Assembly: GCA_964397555.1 (NCBI GenBank)
Contig: CAYNJF010000005.1
Span: forward strand, 20,002 to 84,001
Length of the DNA stretch: 64,000 nt
Direction of reading: 5' to 3'
From: CAYNJF01 sp964397555
GTDB lineage: Bacteria; Pseudomonadota; Gammaproteobacteria; Berkiellales; Berkiellaceae
Shown: piece by piece, positions 50,536 to 58,866 of the stretch
Layout of the letters: each line of letters begins with the position of its first letter
Numbering within the stretch: the stretch's first letter is position 1
The notes under the pieces: generated by a model
The model's database searches: none
What the model saw: only the letters and a program-made list of their open reading frames with translations
What the model was told of the DNA's origin: nothing
Made by a program: the position numbers and the translations under genes

Positions 50536-51191
50536 GTGGTTAAAAACCTTTTTGAAAATGTAGAAAATGGAGCCATTAACGCAATGGCGCAAAGCTTGAT
50601 CGTCAAAGCGATCACCATCACTTCCATCAAATTATTGACGAGACCATAAAGCCCTAAAAACGTAAAAAGAATCGTATCCAAGATTTGAGAAAGGGTCATG
50701 GAGGTGGCATTTCTCAGAGTTATGGAGCGAATAAGCTTTCTGAACACATGCGAATACATGAATACATCGAACACTTGAACGCAGAAGAAGACCACAATCG
50801 AAGCAATCATGATTCTAGGGTTTGGGGCCAAAATGGTGAAATAAGCATCGTGGGTGATGTCATCCATGCTCGGGATGTAGCTCAAATGAATCACCGACAT
50901 GAGGCTGAAGAAAATCATACAGACAAACGCGGCTAAAATGGCCTCTTTACACGCCTTGAGTGAGTAATGCTCACGCAATAGATTTAATCCAAAAAGAGAG
51001 CCAACCGCAAACACGTCAGAGGCCGTCGCATGAAGGCCAAAAAGTTCAATTTGTTTCAAGACGAACAGGTTGGCTAAAACCCCTAAAAGCGATATCCAGG
51101 CGATGGCCAGACTCTTAGACGTGCGTATGCAAAAGATGGAGAAGCTCACCACGATCATCACACTTAAACAAAAGAACAGTTGGTTGGTCAT
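50532..51191 (-). CDS. yhhQ: YhhQ-family queuosine precursor transporter
   Basis: A 219-residue protein with about six membrane helices belonging to the VUT/YhhQ family: LLGVLANLFVLKQIELFGL, ASDVFAVGSLFGLNLLREHY (a hallmark), RIMIASIVVFFCVQVFDVF and SQILDTILFTFLGLYGL. YhhQ imports preQ0/preQ1 in E. coli and queuine in Chlamydia (published for those species). GGAGG lies four bases before the ATG. The four-base overlap with tgt makes a functional pair, and together they would allow queuosine without de novo synthesis. Confidence 0.9.
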   Translation of the reverse strand: MTNQLFFCLSVMIVVSFSIFCIRTSKSLAIAWISLLGVLANLFVLKQIELFGLHATASDVFAVGSLFGLNLLREHYSLKACKEAILAAFVCMIFFSLMSVIHLSYIPSMDDITHDAYFTILAPNPRIMIASIVVFFCVQVFDVFMYSHVFRKLIRSITLRNATSMTLSQILDTILFTFLGLYGLVNNLMEVMVIALTIKLCAIALMAPFSTFSKRFLTT

Positions 51192-51350
51192 ATTCCCTCC
51201 GTACGGCCGCTAGAATACCTCAGATTGCGCCTGGCCGTAAGCAATAACAGGGGATTTCATCAAAAGTTGGTTGTTCAACTTTGTCAAATCAAGAATTGGG
51301 CACCGAGTTCGATATAAAGGGGGTGGATCGCTATATAAAAGGTAGTCGCC

Positions 51351-53246
51351 TTGAAGCTGACTGAACATTCAACCAATCAACGTCGCATGACACTAAGAAA
51401 CAAGTTCAATCTTATGATCTTGCCAGTCATGACGTTCTTATTGGTCAGTATTATCGTGTTGTTCAACATGAAAAGCTACTGGGTGTCTTTTGAGCAATTT
51501 GAGGAAAGCCTTGAAGGGACGGCCACCCACCAAGCAAAAGTGTTGGGTCACTTCATGGCTGATAAGAACCAAAGGGCCATGGACATGGTGATAGGCGATG
51601 TGGTTCGTGATCATAACATCGTCGGGGTCTACGTGTACGATGCGTTTGACAAAATCATCGCGCAAGCAGGGTTGCCCACGGCCCTTGTTTTGGATGCGCC
51701 CATGGTCGAGCGAGCTATTTTTTCTGATCCCCAAACCCGTACTGAATTTGCTGGGCGCATGAAAATTGCCTATCAGGACACTTACATCAAACAGCTCTCT
51801 TATGAGCGGGTTGTGTTTGAGCTACTTGTGGTCATGGTGGTGGTGTTATCGCTACTTCTAGCGGTGATGATCTTCAACCGTTGTCAAATTGAAGCCCCTT
51901 TAGCCAAATTAATTGAGTTGATTAATTCACCCGACATCAGTGACGATAAATTTGAAGTCACCTCCAATGATGAAATCTCCGATGTGGTTAATGCCTTTAA
52001 AGACATGCGAGCTCGTGAGATGGAATACTCTAAAGCACTAAAACGAAGCAAACAAAACTTAGAAGTCAAAGTTCAAGATCGCACCAAGGATTTGAAGCGC
52101 GCCATTGAAAAACTTGAGAAGGCGTCTCAAACCAAAGATGAGTTCTTATCCACCATGTCTCATGAAATCCGAACTCCGATGAATGGGATCATTGGACTCA
52201 CTGAGCTGATGCTCGATCATGAACTCGATTATGAGACACGCCGTCAAGCAGAGATGATCTTATCTTCATCTCATATGCTTCTTCATATTTTGAATGATAT
52301 TTTAGATCTGTCCAAACTCGAGGCTTCCAAATACGAGTTACAAAACGAAGACTTCGATCTCAAAGAGCTCATGACCAGTGTTGTGCATTTGTTTGAAGAA
52401 AATGCCAATCAAAAACAGGTGTCTTTAACGTTGGACATGAATCCTTGCCTGCCTGCACTATGGCATGGTGATATGAGTCGATTACGCCAGGTATTAGTTA
52501 ATCTTGTCTCAAATGCAACTAAGTTTACGCAAGCAGGTCGTGTCTGCATAAAAGTAGACATCGATGGTACTCATGGTTCGATGCACAGAGTTTTATTTAA
52601 AGTCATTGATACGGGACCGGGTATCCCCTCGAATACTCAAGAGCAACTGTTTGAAAAATTCACCCAGCTGGATGGTACTCATTCTCGCAAATACCAAGGG
52701 ACAGGCTTGGGGCTTGCCATCTGCAAAGAAATTGTCACCCTGATGGGGGGACAAATCGGAGTCGAGAGTGAACTAGGCCAGGGCTCGACGTTTTGGTTTG
52801 TGCTCAATCTTATGCCTGCAAGCGATCTGCCCACCATCTCCCAGACAAAAGACACCATTACCCTAGAGAAAGCAGGGGAGATGTTGAGTGTGCTTGTGGC
52901 CGAGGATAACTTGGTCAATCAGATGGTGATCAAAGGCATTTTGGCTCGTAAAGGGATTGAGCGGGTGAGCATTGCTCAAAATGGTCTCGAAGCGGTTGAG
53001 ATGGTCAAACGTGAACACTTTGACTTTATCTTGATGGACATTCAAATGCCTGATATGGATGGGATTGCCGCCACAAAGCTTATTCGGGAGCTGCCTAATG
53101 AAAAGGCTCGAACCCCTATCATTGCGTTGACCGCCAATGCCATGAAAGGGGATAAAGAGAAGTACCTGGCTGTTGGGATTGATGACTACCTCTCAAAGCC
53201 CATCAAACGAGATGAGCTTTTCGAAGTCATTGCCCAAAATCTTTAA
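51351..53246 (+). CDS. Hybrid sensor histidine kinase/response regulator
   Basis: A 631-residue kinase. Two membrane helices (about 20-42 and 155-177) enclose a 110-residue periplasmic sensor. A HAMP-like segment and coiled coil follow, then HisKA with STMSHEIRTPMNGIIGLTEL, the ATPase domain (NLVSNATKFT, DTGPGIPSN, GTGLGLAICKEI) and a C-terminal receiver with FDFILMDIQMPDMDG. There is no Hpt domain, so a separate phosphotransfer protein is needed, unlike BarA or LetS. The TTG at 51351 is eight bases after AAAGG; ATG 51387 is an alternative. The signal is unknown. Its stop overlaps the convergent permease gene by four bases. Confidence 0.92.
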   Translation: MKLTEHSTNQRRMTLRNKFNLMILPVMTFLLVSIIVLFNMKSYWVSFEQFEESLEGTATHQAKVLGHFMADKNQRAMDMVIGDVVRDHNIVGVYVYDAFDKIIAQAGLPTALVLDAPMVERAIFSDPQTRTEFAGRMKIAYQDTYIKQLSYERVVFELLVVMVVVLSLLLAVMIFNRCQIEAPLAKLIELINSPDISDDKFEVTSNDEISDVVNAFKDMRAREMEYSKALKRSKQNLEVKVQDRTKDLKRAIEKLEKASQTKDEFLSTMSHEIRTPMNGIIGLTELMLDHELDYETRRQAEMILSSSHMLLHILNDILDLSKLEASKYELQNEDFDLKELMTSVVHLFEENANQKQVSLTLDMNPCLPALWHGDMSRLRQVLVNLVSNATKFTQAGRVCIKVDIDGTHGSMHRVLFKVIDTGPGIPSNTQEQLFEKFTQLDGTHSRKYQGTGLGLAICKEIVTLMGGQIGVESELGQGSTFWFVLNLMPASDLPTISQTKDTITLEKAGEMLSVLVAEDNLVNQMVIKGILARKGIERVSIAQNGLEAVEMVKREHFDFILMDIQMPDMDGIAATKLIRELPNEKARTPIIALTANAMKGDKEKYLAVGIDDYLSKPIKRDELFEVIAQNL

Positions 53247-54649
53247 ACCATCGACTCTTGAAGGTTAAGCACTTTGTCTTTTTTTAGCCATAGCACTGGG
53301 GCAATCAAGAGCAAGTCTCCACCAAGCAACAAGGCTTCGTACGTGAAGGTGTTGCCTACATCAATGCCTGAAGGTGGGATAAAGCCAAGAACAATGACAC
53401 CAATGGACACGATAAAACCCATGCCCGCTACAATCCACATGCCGGTATTTCCAAATGGGATCTTAAACGGACGCGGAGCTAAAGCTTCTGTGTAACGAAG
53501 ACGAATCGCGGATGCGAACAAAATCGCGTACATCAAGAAAGCTAATTGAGCGGCCATGGCGGATAAGAACCAATAAGCGCCTTTGACGGTCGGCAACAAT
53601 AAGTACACTAAGGTTAACAAGGTGCATATGCCGCCTTGAACCATCAACACCACGTAGGGAACTCCAAAACGATTGCTTTTTGAAAGCGCTTTGGGCAACA
53701 GGCCATCACTGGCCGCGGCAAATAAGCCTTTGGTGGGCCCAATGATCCAAGTTGCAACCGCGCAAATCCCACCGATAACAATGCACATGGCCGCAACTGG
53801 GGTTAACATGCCCATGCCACAGTTTTCAAAAAAGGCTTGGAACGCTTGAATGATCCCTGCCACTAAGTCCAATTCCGCTTTTGGCACGACGATGGCGATG
53901 GCAAGTGAGGCCATGGCCAAAGAGCTTGCAATGATGATCGCCGAAATTAATAAAGCCTTAGGGTAATCTTTGGATGGGTTTTTTACTTCGGTGGCGTGGA
54001 CAGAAGACATCTCAAGCCCAAGTAAGGAAAATAAAATGCCGGTACAAAACACCAACTGACCGGCACTATCAAAGCTTGGGACCAAGGCTTGGGTCGTCAG
54101 CTCGATTTGAGCCGCCTCACCATTCATGAGCATGCGCACAGCAAGCGCTATCATGACCGACATCGGGAGAAGAGTGCCAATTAATGAGCCAGTGGTTGAG
54201 ACCCAAGAAGACAGCTTCATGCCGAAACAGTTTAATAAGGTACACAGCCAAAAGACAGCCAGAACGGTGGTGATCATAAATCCTTTGTTCTCAATTAAGC
54301 TTGGATCCACCAAATAGGCACAAGTACCAGCAATCAAGGTCAAAATCGTAGGGTACCAAACGATGTTATAAATCCATTGCAAGTAGACGACCAAAAAGCC
54401 CACTCGCTCGTTAAACGCACGCTTAACCCAGGCATAAAGCCCGCCTAATTCTGGAAAAGCGGTGGAAAGCTCAGCGGTGATCAAAGCGGTGGGGATAAAA
54501 TACAAAAGAGTCCCTAGCGCGTATAGGAATAACAGCGCCGTACCATAGCTTGCCGCCATTGGTAGCCCGCGAATGGAGTCTACCGCGATGACGTTGATCA
54601 TGACTAAGGAGAAGACACTCAATACCTTCTTATTCTTATTTGCCGACAT
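53243..54649 (-). CDS. APC-family amino acid permease/antiporter
   Basis: A 468-residue membrane protein with about 12 helices. It has the APC N-terminal block (VFSLVMINVIAVDSIRGLP), ELSTAFPELGGLYAWVKRAF, GLEMSSVHATEVKNPSKDYP and LFAAASDGLLPKALSKSNRF. The FPELGG..W and HATEVKNP motifs are closest to the GadC-like glutamate:GABA antiporter branch. The substrate is not certain. Legionellales rely on amino acids for carbon, so several such permeases are expected. The start MSANKNKKVLSVF at ATG 54649 is typical. Confidence 0.87.
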   Translation of the reverse strand: MSANKNKKVLSVFSLVMINVIAVDSIRGLPMAASYGTALLFLYALGTLLYFIPTALITAELSTAFPELGGLYAWVKRAFNERVGFLVVYLQWIYNIVWYPTILTLIAGTCAYLVDPSLIENKGFMITTVLAVFWLCTLLNCFGMKLSSWVSTTGSLIGTLLPMSVMIALAVRMLMNGEAAQIELTTQALVPSFDSAGQLVFCTGILFSLLGLEMSSVHATEVKNPSKDYPKALLISAIIIASSLAMASLAIAIVVPKAELDLVAGIIQAFQAFFENCGMGMLTPVAAMCIVIGGICAVATWIIGPTKGLFAAASDGLLPKALSKSNRFGVPYVVLMVQGGICTLLTLVYLLLPTVKGAYWFLSAMAAQLAFLMYAILFASAIRLRYTEALAPRPFKIPFGNTGMWIVAGMGFIVSIGVIVLGFIPPSGIDVGNTFTYEALLLGGDLLLIAPVLWLKKDKVLNLQESMV

Positions 54650-54766
54650 GCCTTAACCCTCGTTGTGTATGTTTGTATTAGTACGCTGATACATAATATC
54701 AACCTATCACGCCCATGACAAGGTGAAACAAGATAGAATGGGGAAAGAGCAGGATAAGAGGTTCCC

Positions 54767-55213
54767 TTGTTATTACGTGAAGCTACACTGGATGATGTTT
54801 GGTCGATTGTGGCCATTCGTAAAGAGGACGAGGAAGTCCCTTTAAGAGTCGATTTTACCGAACAAATGCTATGGCGGGCCTTGCAGCTTGATTGCAAAGC
54901 GTATGTATGTGAGTTCAATGGGCACGTGGTGGGCTTTTCCTTAGTGAATAAGCGTACTCGCTTCTTTTGGGGGTTGTTTGTTAAACCTCAATATCAGTCA
55001 TTGGGAGTAGGCTCTAAGTTGCATGACATGGCCTTGGATTGGTTGTTTGAGCAAAAGCGCTGGTTTAGAAAGCCGAAAAAGGTAAGCCTGACCACCAAGC
55101 CGGACTCCAAAGCGTATCACTTTTATGAAAAGCGCGGTTGGGAGATGGAAAAAACCATGGAGGATGGGGAGGTGATGATGAGCCTTAAACGCGAAGATTT
55201 GAGTTCGTCTTAA
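54767..55213 (+). CDS. GNAT-family N-acetyltransferase
   Basis: A 148-residue acetyltransferase. The acetyl-CoA-binding motif is LFVKPQYQSLGVGSKLHDMA (V-x-P-x-Y-x-x-x-G-V-G), followed by SKAYHFYEKRGWE, motif B of the family. The start is TTG 54767, five bases after AAGAGG (MLLREATLDDVW). The substrate cannot be predicted. It is divergent from the permease gene and upstream of the ABC-F gene by about 40 bases. Confidence 0.88.
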   Translation: MLLREATLDDVWSIVAIRKEDEEVPLRVDFTEQMLWRALQLDCKAYVCEFNGHVVGFSLVNKRTRFFWGLFVKPQYQSLGVGSKLHDMALDWLFEQKRWFRKPKKVSLTTKPDSKAYHFYEKRGWEMEKTMEDGEVMMSLKREDLSSS

Positions 55214-55254
55214 GAGTTTGTCAAACTCTGTTTTTTCAAAGTTAGGGGATAAGA

Positions 55255-57096
55255 GTGCTTTGTTTGAAAGGCTTATCGATGAATCGAGGGCCGCATACCT
55301 TAATTGATGGTGCCAATGTCAATGTCCACCGTGGCGCCAAAATTGGTTTGATCGGGGCCAATGGATCGGGTAAATCCTCATTGTTTGCTTTGATACGGGG
55401 TCAGCTTGAGCCAGAAATGGGCGAGTGTTGGGTGCAAAAGCATGTGAAGATTTCTTACATTGCTCAAGAAGTGCCTCAAAGCGAGCAGAGCATCTTATCT
55501 TTTGTTTTAGCGGGTCACCAGCGTTATACCAAAGCTCACGAGACCATCGCCAAGGCCAATGAGACGGAAGATTACGACGCGCTCACCCTGGCCTACGGTG
55601 AGCTTGAAGACATGCATGGGGCGGCCATTGAGGTCGAAGCCAAGCGCATCTTAGTTGGCTTAGGGTTTTCTCATGAGGATGAGAGCCGTCCTGTCTCGAG
55701 TTTCTCAGGTGGGTGGAAAGTGCGTCTGCAGTTGGCTAAGACGTTGATTGACCCAGGTGAGCTGCTTTTGATGGATGAGCCCACTAACCATCTAGACTTA
55801 GAAACCATTGCTTGGTTAGAGCAGTGGTGTAAAGCCTATCAAGGCACGTTGATCATCATCTCTCATGACATCGTTTTTCTTGATGAGGTCATCAGCACCA
55901 TTTGGCAAGTCGAGGGCAAGCGCCTTCATGAGTATAAAGGCAACTATTCAACGTTCATGAAAACCAAAGCCGAACGCATGGCCCTTGATGAAAAGTTGCG
56001 TGAGAAGCAACTGAAAAAAAAGGCGCATTTAGAGTCCTTTGTCCGACGTTTTAAGGCCAAAGCCAGCAAAGCCAAGCAAGCTCAATCTCGCGTCAAGCAG
56101 TTAGAGAAGATGGAAATCGTAGCCGCTTGTCATGTTCAATCGCCTTTTGAGTTTGAGTTTGCTCCCGTGGAGGTGCCAAACCCGTTGTTTCGGATCCGAA
56201 AAGGGGTGGTGGGGTACGACAAACCCTTGTTGAGTGATCTTAACTTATATCTTGGACCTGGCGATCGCATCGCTCTTTTGGGGAAAAACGGCCAAGGTAA
56301 GTCCACCATGGTTAAACTTTTAGCTGGTGCATTGGCCTTGATGGGCGGTGAGAAGACAAGCGCTAAGGATTTAAAGATTGGGTACTTTGCCCAACATCAA
56401 GTCGAGGCATTGGATTTAGAGTCAACGCCCATTGATGTCATGCTCAGTCTTTATCCGGATGAGACCGAATTAACCCATCGTGGTTTTCTGGGACGTTTTA
56501 ATTTCAGTGATGACAAAGCGTTCACGCGGGTAGGGGTGTTGTCTGGGGGCGAGAGAGCGCGTTTAGCGTTTGCTTTATTAGTCAAAGAAAAGCCTCAATG
56601 CGTGCTTTTGGATGAGCCAACGAACCACTTAGATTTGGACATGCGTGAAGCTCTTGCGCTTGCTTTGAGTGAGTACAATGGGGTGGTGGTTGTGGTCTCG
56701 CATGACCGAGCATTCATTGAGCGTACCACCGATGAGTATTATCTAATCAACGATGGAACCATGACTCGATTTGATGGCTCTTTAAGCGATTACACGCAGT
56801 GGGCCTTATCTTCTCAAAATGCTCAGACCAAAACGACTCAAAAGAAGAAGACAAGCGACTTTCAACAAAAACGCAAGCTAACCAATTTGGTGAAAAAGCT
56901 TGAATCCGATATGGATAAACTCAACCAATCCTTAACGGATTTAGAGCAGACTTTAGCTCAAGATCATATGTACGAACCCGAACAAGCCGATGCCTTGGCC
57001 GCCACCTTGGAAGAGCAACACCGAGTCAAGCAACGCTTACAAACCAAAGAAGACGAATGGGAAGAAGCCGTTCAAGCCTTAGAGGATTTATCGTGA
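55255..57096 (+). CDS. yheS: ABC-F family ATPase, YheS type
   Basis: A 613-residue protein of two ABC ATPase domains without membrane segments. It has Walker A GANGSGKSSL and GKNGQGKSTMV, signature FSGGWKVRLQLA and LSGGERARLAFA, Walker B LLLMDEPTNHLDLE and VLLDEPTNHLDLD, the interdomain linker rich in Lys (ARRFKAKASKAKQAQSRVK-like), and a C-terminal coiled coil (EQTLAQDHM...LQTKEDEWEEA). ABC-F proteins act on the ribosome E site; the wording is nearest E. coli YheS. The start is GTG 55255 after AGGGGAT. Its stop overlaps the FKBP gene by four. Confidence 0.9.
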   Translation: MLCLKGLSMNRGPHTLIDGANVNVHRGAKIGLIGANGSGKSSLFALIRGQLEPEMGECWVQKHVKISYIAQEVPQSEQSILSFVLAGHQRYTKAHETIAKANETEDYDALTLAYGELEDMHGAAIEVEAKRILVGLGFSHEDESRPVSSFSGGWKVRLQLAKTLIDPGELLLMDEPTNHLDLETIAWLEQWCKAYQGTLIIISHDIVFLDEVISTIWQVEGKRLHEYKGNYSTFMKTKAERMALDEKLREKQLKKKAHLESFVRRFKAKASKAKQAQSRVKQLEKMEIVAACHVQSPFEFEFAPVEVPNPLFRIRKGVVGYDKPLLSDLNLYLGPGDRIALLGKNGQGKSTMVKLLAGALALMGGEKTSAKDLKIGYFAQHQVEALDLESTPIDVMLSLYPDETELTHRGFLGRFNFSDDKAFTRVGVLSGGERARLAFALLVKEKPQCVLLDEPTNHLDLDMREALALALSEYNGVVVVVSHDRAFIERTTDEYYLINDGTMTRFDGSLSDYTQWALSSQNAQTKTTQKKKTSDFQQKRKLTNLVKKLESDMDKLNQSLTDLEQTLAQDHMYEPEQADALAATLEEQHRVKQRLQTKEDEWEEAVQALEDLS

Positions 57097-57509
57097 TACA
57101 AAAAGGAACCAAAGTCTTTATAAGCTACGCCATGAAAGACGAAACGCAAACCGTTTGGGCTCAAGCAGGGGAGGCAGAGCCCATGGAAGTAATTGTCGGC
57201 TCTGGCCAACTGGCTGAGCCGGTCGAAAAAGCACTGCTTGGCAAACAAAGCGGCGATGAACTGAGCATCGAACTTCCCTTTGAACAAGGATATGGGGCCT
57301 ACGATGAAAGCTTAGTGCGTACCTTGCCGATAAGTCACTTTGAAGGCATCGATTTGAAGGTGGGGCAACGTTTTTATCCCACGCTCGATAAGGACGTGGG
57401 CTTTGAGGTCAAAGCCATCGACCACGATGAAGTCACGATTGATGGTAATCACCCTTTGGCAGGCAAAACTCTCACCTTTGAGATTAAAATCCTGAAAACA
57501 CAGGCTTGA
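57093..57509 (+). CDS. slpA: FKBP-type peptidyl-prolyl isomerase, SlpA type
   Basis: A 138-residue protein with the two-domain SlpA/SlyD-like layout: an FKBP strand set (MEVIVGSGQLAEPVEKALLG), GDELSIELPFEQGYGAYDES, and an insert-in-flap domain ending DHDEVTIDGNHPLAGKTLTFE, where DxNHPLAGKxL is the signature. It catalyses proline isomerisation and acts as a chaperone. There is no metal-binding tail, so SlpA is favoured over SlyD. GTG 57093 overlaps the ABC-F stop (GTGA), suggesting coupled translation. ispH usually follows slpA in E. coli, but not here. Confidence 0.92.
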   Translation: MIQKGTKVFISYAMKDETQTVWAQAGEAEPMEVIVGSGQLAEPVEKALLGKQSGDELSIELPFEQGYGAYDESLVRTLPISHFEGIDLKVGQRFYPTLDKDVGFEVKAIDHDEVTIDGNHPLAGKTLTFEIKILKTQA

Positions 57510-57609
57510 TGTGGCTTTCATCATGATGCGGTGAAACAACAGATCACATTCAGAGATTGGATCTTGAGTCGATAAGAGTACAAATAACTTAAAAACGACT
57601 CAGGTGTGT

Positions 57610-58293
57610 ATGCCCTCAGGTTTTGACTTACCCCATCAAAACACGTTGAGCTACAAAAGCTCAAAGCAGGCGTTGATCTTATTTTCTAAGATCATCGCGC
57701 TGCCAGGCATGCACCATCTGTTCAAGCGAACCTTTCTTGGTACTTGCGTTCATGTTCAACGTTTAACTCAACAACAACGCCCTGAAAAAGCTGTCCTTCA
57801 TTTAACTAAAATGCTGCGACGCACAGATAAAGATTGTCGAGATGATTTTAAATGGTGGCACCTCATGCGCCTTGCCGTGACCATTGCTCAAGATCATCAA
57901 ATGAGTGGTCATATGGTCGAGCAGGTGGATGAGCTTACGGCGATGGCCTCTGAGGCAACCCCCATCCAAGGCTATGACTGCGCCTATGCGTTTGTCGGAC
58001 TTGGGCTATGGGCGTTTCAAAAAGGCGACCACGACCAAGCTGTTCACTGCATTAAAACAGCCGTGGCTTGCGATGGTGAGTGGGGCTATCCAGAGTATTT
58101 ACTCGGATGGCTTGGGTTGTTCGAGCCCAATATTGATGCGGTTACTCATTTTGTGAATGCTTCTAAAATGAACTGGAGTTTTTTCCATCGCATGACCAAA
58201 GATCCGATTTGCATGCAGCACCCTCACATCATTAAGCAGGTGAAATCCCAGATGTCCTCACAAGTCCAAAGTGGGCCGTTTGCCTCCATTTAA
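57610..58293 (+). CDS. Protein of unknown function, TPR-like C-terminal half
   Basis: A 227-residue soluble protein I do not recognise. The middle and C-terminal half has helix-turn-helix pairs similar to TPR repeats (YDCAYAFVGLGLWAFQKGDH and DGEWGYPEYLLGWLGL). There is no signal peptide or membrane segment. ATG 57610 follows CAGGTG; GTG 57604 is an alternative. It stands alone between slpA and the IcmD-like gene, with about 100 bases before it, and could be a host-interacting or regulatory protein, for which there is no evidence either way. Confidence 0.6.
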   Translation: MPSGFDLPHQNTLSYKSSKQALILFSKIIALPGMHHLFKRTFLGTCVHVQRLTQQQRPEKAVLHLTKMLRRTDKDCRDDFKWWHLMRLAVTIAQDHQMSGHMVEQVDELTAMASEATPIQGYDCAYAFVGLGLWAFQKGDHDQAVHCIKTAVACDGEWGYPEYLLGWLGLFEPNIDAVTHFVNASKMNWSFFHRMTKDPICMQHPHIIKQVKSQMSSQVQSGPFASI

Positions 58294-58361
58294 CGTGTAT
58301 CTGCTATACCGTATCCTCATAATTATTGCTAAGATAAGAAAAAAATGAGTTTGAGGGATAC

Positions 58362-58838
58362 ATGAAATTTATCAAGACTTTAGGTGCAGGCCTTACATTG
58401 ATTGCCCTGCCTACGATTGCTCTGGCCACCGATTTAAATGACATTACCGCGACGTTAATGACGCCAACCTTGATCATCACCAAGATGATGGTATTTGCTT
58501 GTTATGTGGTGGGCGCCATTTTAATCTTTGCGGCCATAGCCCAATACCGCAATCACCGTCAAAGCCCTAAACTTGTTCCTTTGACAACGCCTGTGTTGTT
58601 GTTGGTGATAGGGATCGTGTTGCTTTTGTTCCCTTACTTTTCTACTTTGGCCAAAGACACCGCTAGTGCCGCAGAGAAAGCGAAACGGGATGGCTCCGAT
58701 CAGTCACGCCCAAGCTCTTTGGTCCAACCTCGCGATGAGGGGACTTCAACTGGACCTGGCAACCTTCCTGTGGATGAGCCCGTTGAGCCTTATGAGCCCG
58801 GACGCTCCGGTGGTGGGCATTGGAGTGATGACTATTAA
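58362..58838 (+). CDS. Dot/Icm IcmC/IcmD (DotE/DotP)-like membrane protein with acidic tail
   Basis: A 158-residue protein. A signal peptide (MKFIKTLGAGLTLIALPTIALA) is followed by two membrane helices joined by a short basic loop: FACYVVGAILIFAAIAQYRN, HRQSPKLVPLTTP, VLLLVIGIVLLLFPYFS. The YVxG...KxHxxxP..VP..TP..L...G..L.FLP pattern is that of the IcmC/IcmD/DotV group of type IVB secretion systems. After residue 100 it has a 58-residue Pro/Glu/Asp-rich tail (VDEPVEPYEPGRSGGGHW) which the Legionella proteins lack. No other dot/icm gene lies in the window, so it may be an unlinked paralogue. It faces the orphan gene 58865-60064. Confidence 0.65.
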   Translation: MKFIKTLGAGLTLIALPTIALATDLNDITATLMTPTLIITKMMVFACYVVGAILIFAAIAQYRNHRQSPKLVPLTTPVLLLVIGIVLLLFPYFSTLAKDTASAAEKAKRDGSDQSRPSSLVQPRDEGTSTGPGNLPVDEPVEPYEPGRSGGGHWSDDY

Positions 58839-58840
58839 AT

Positions 58841-58866
58841 AAAAAAGGCGCCAAGGCGCCTTTTTT
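58841..58866. terminator. Bidirectional terminator with overlapping stop codon
   Basis: AAAAAAGGCG (58841-58850) pairs with CGCCTTTTTT (58857-58866) around CCAAGG. It is symmetrical, so it stops both converging transcripts; the stop codon of the leftward gene (58865-58867) lies in its T-run. Confidence 0.92.
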
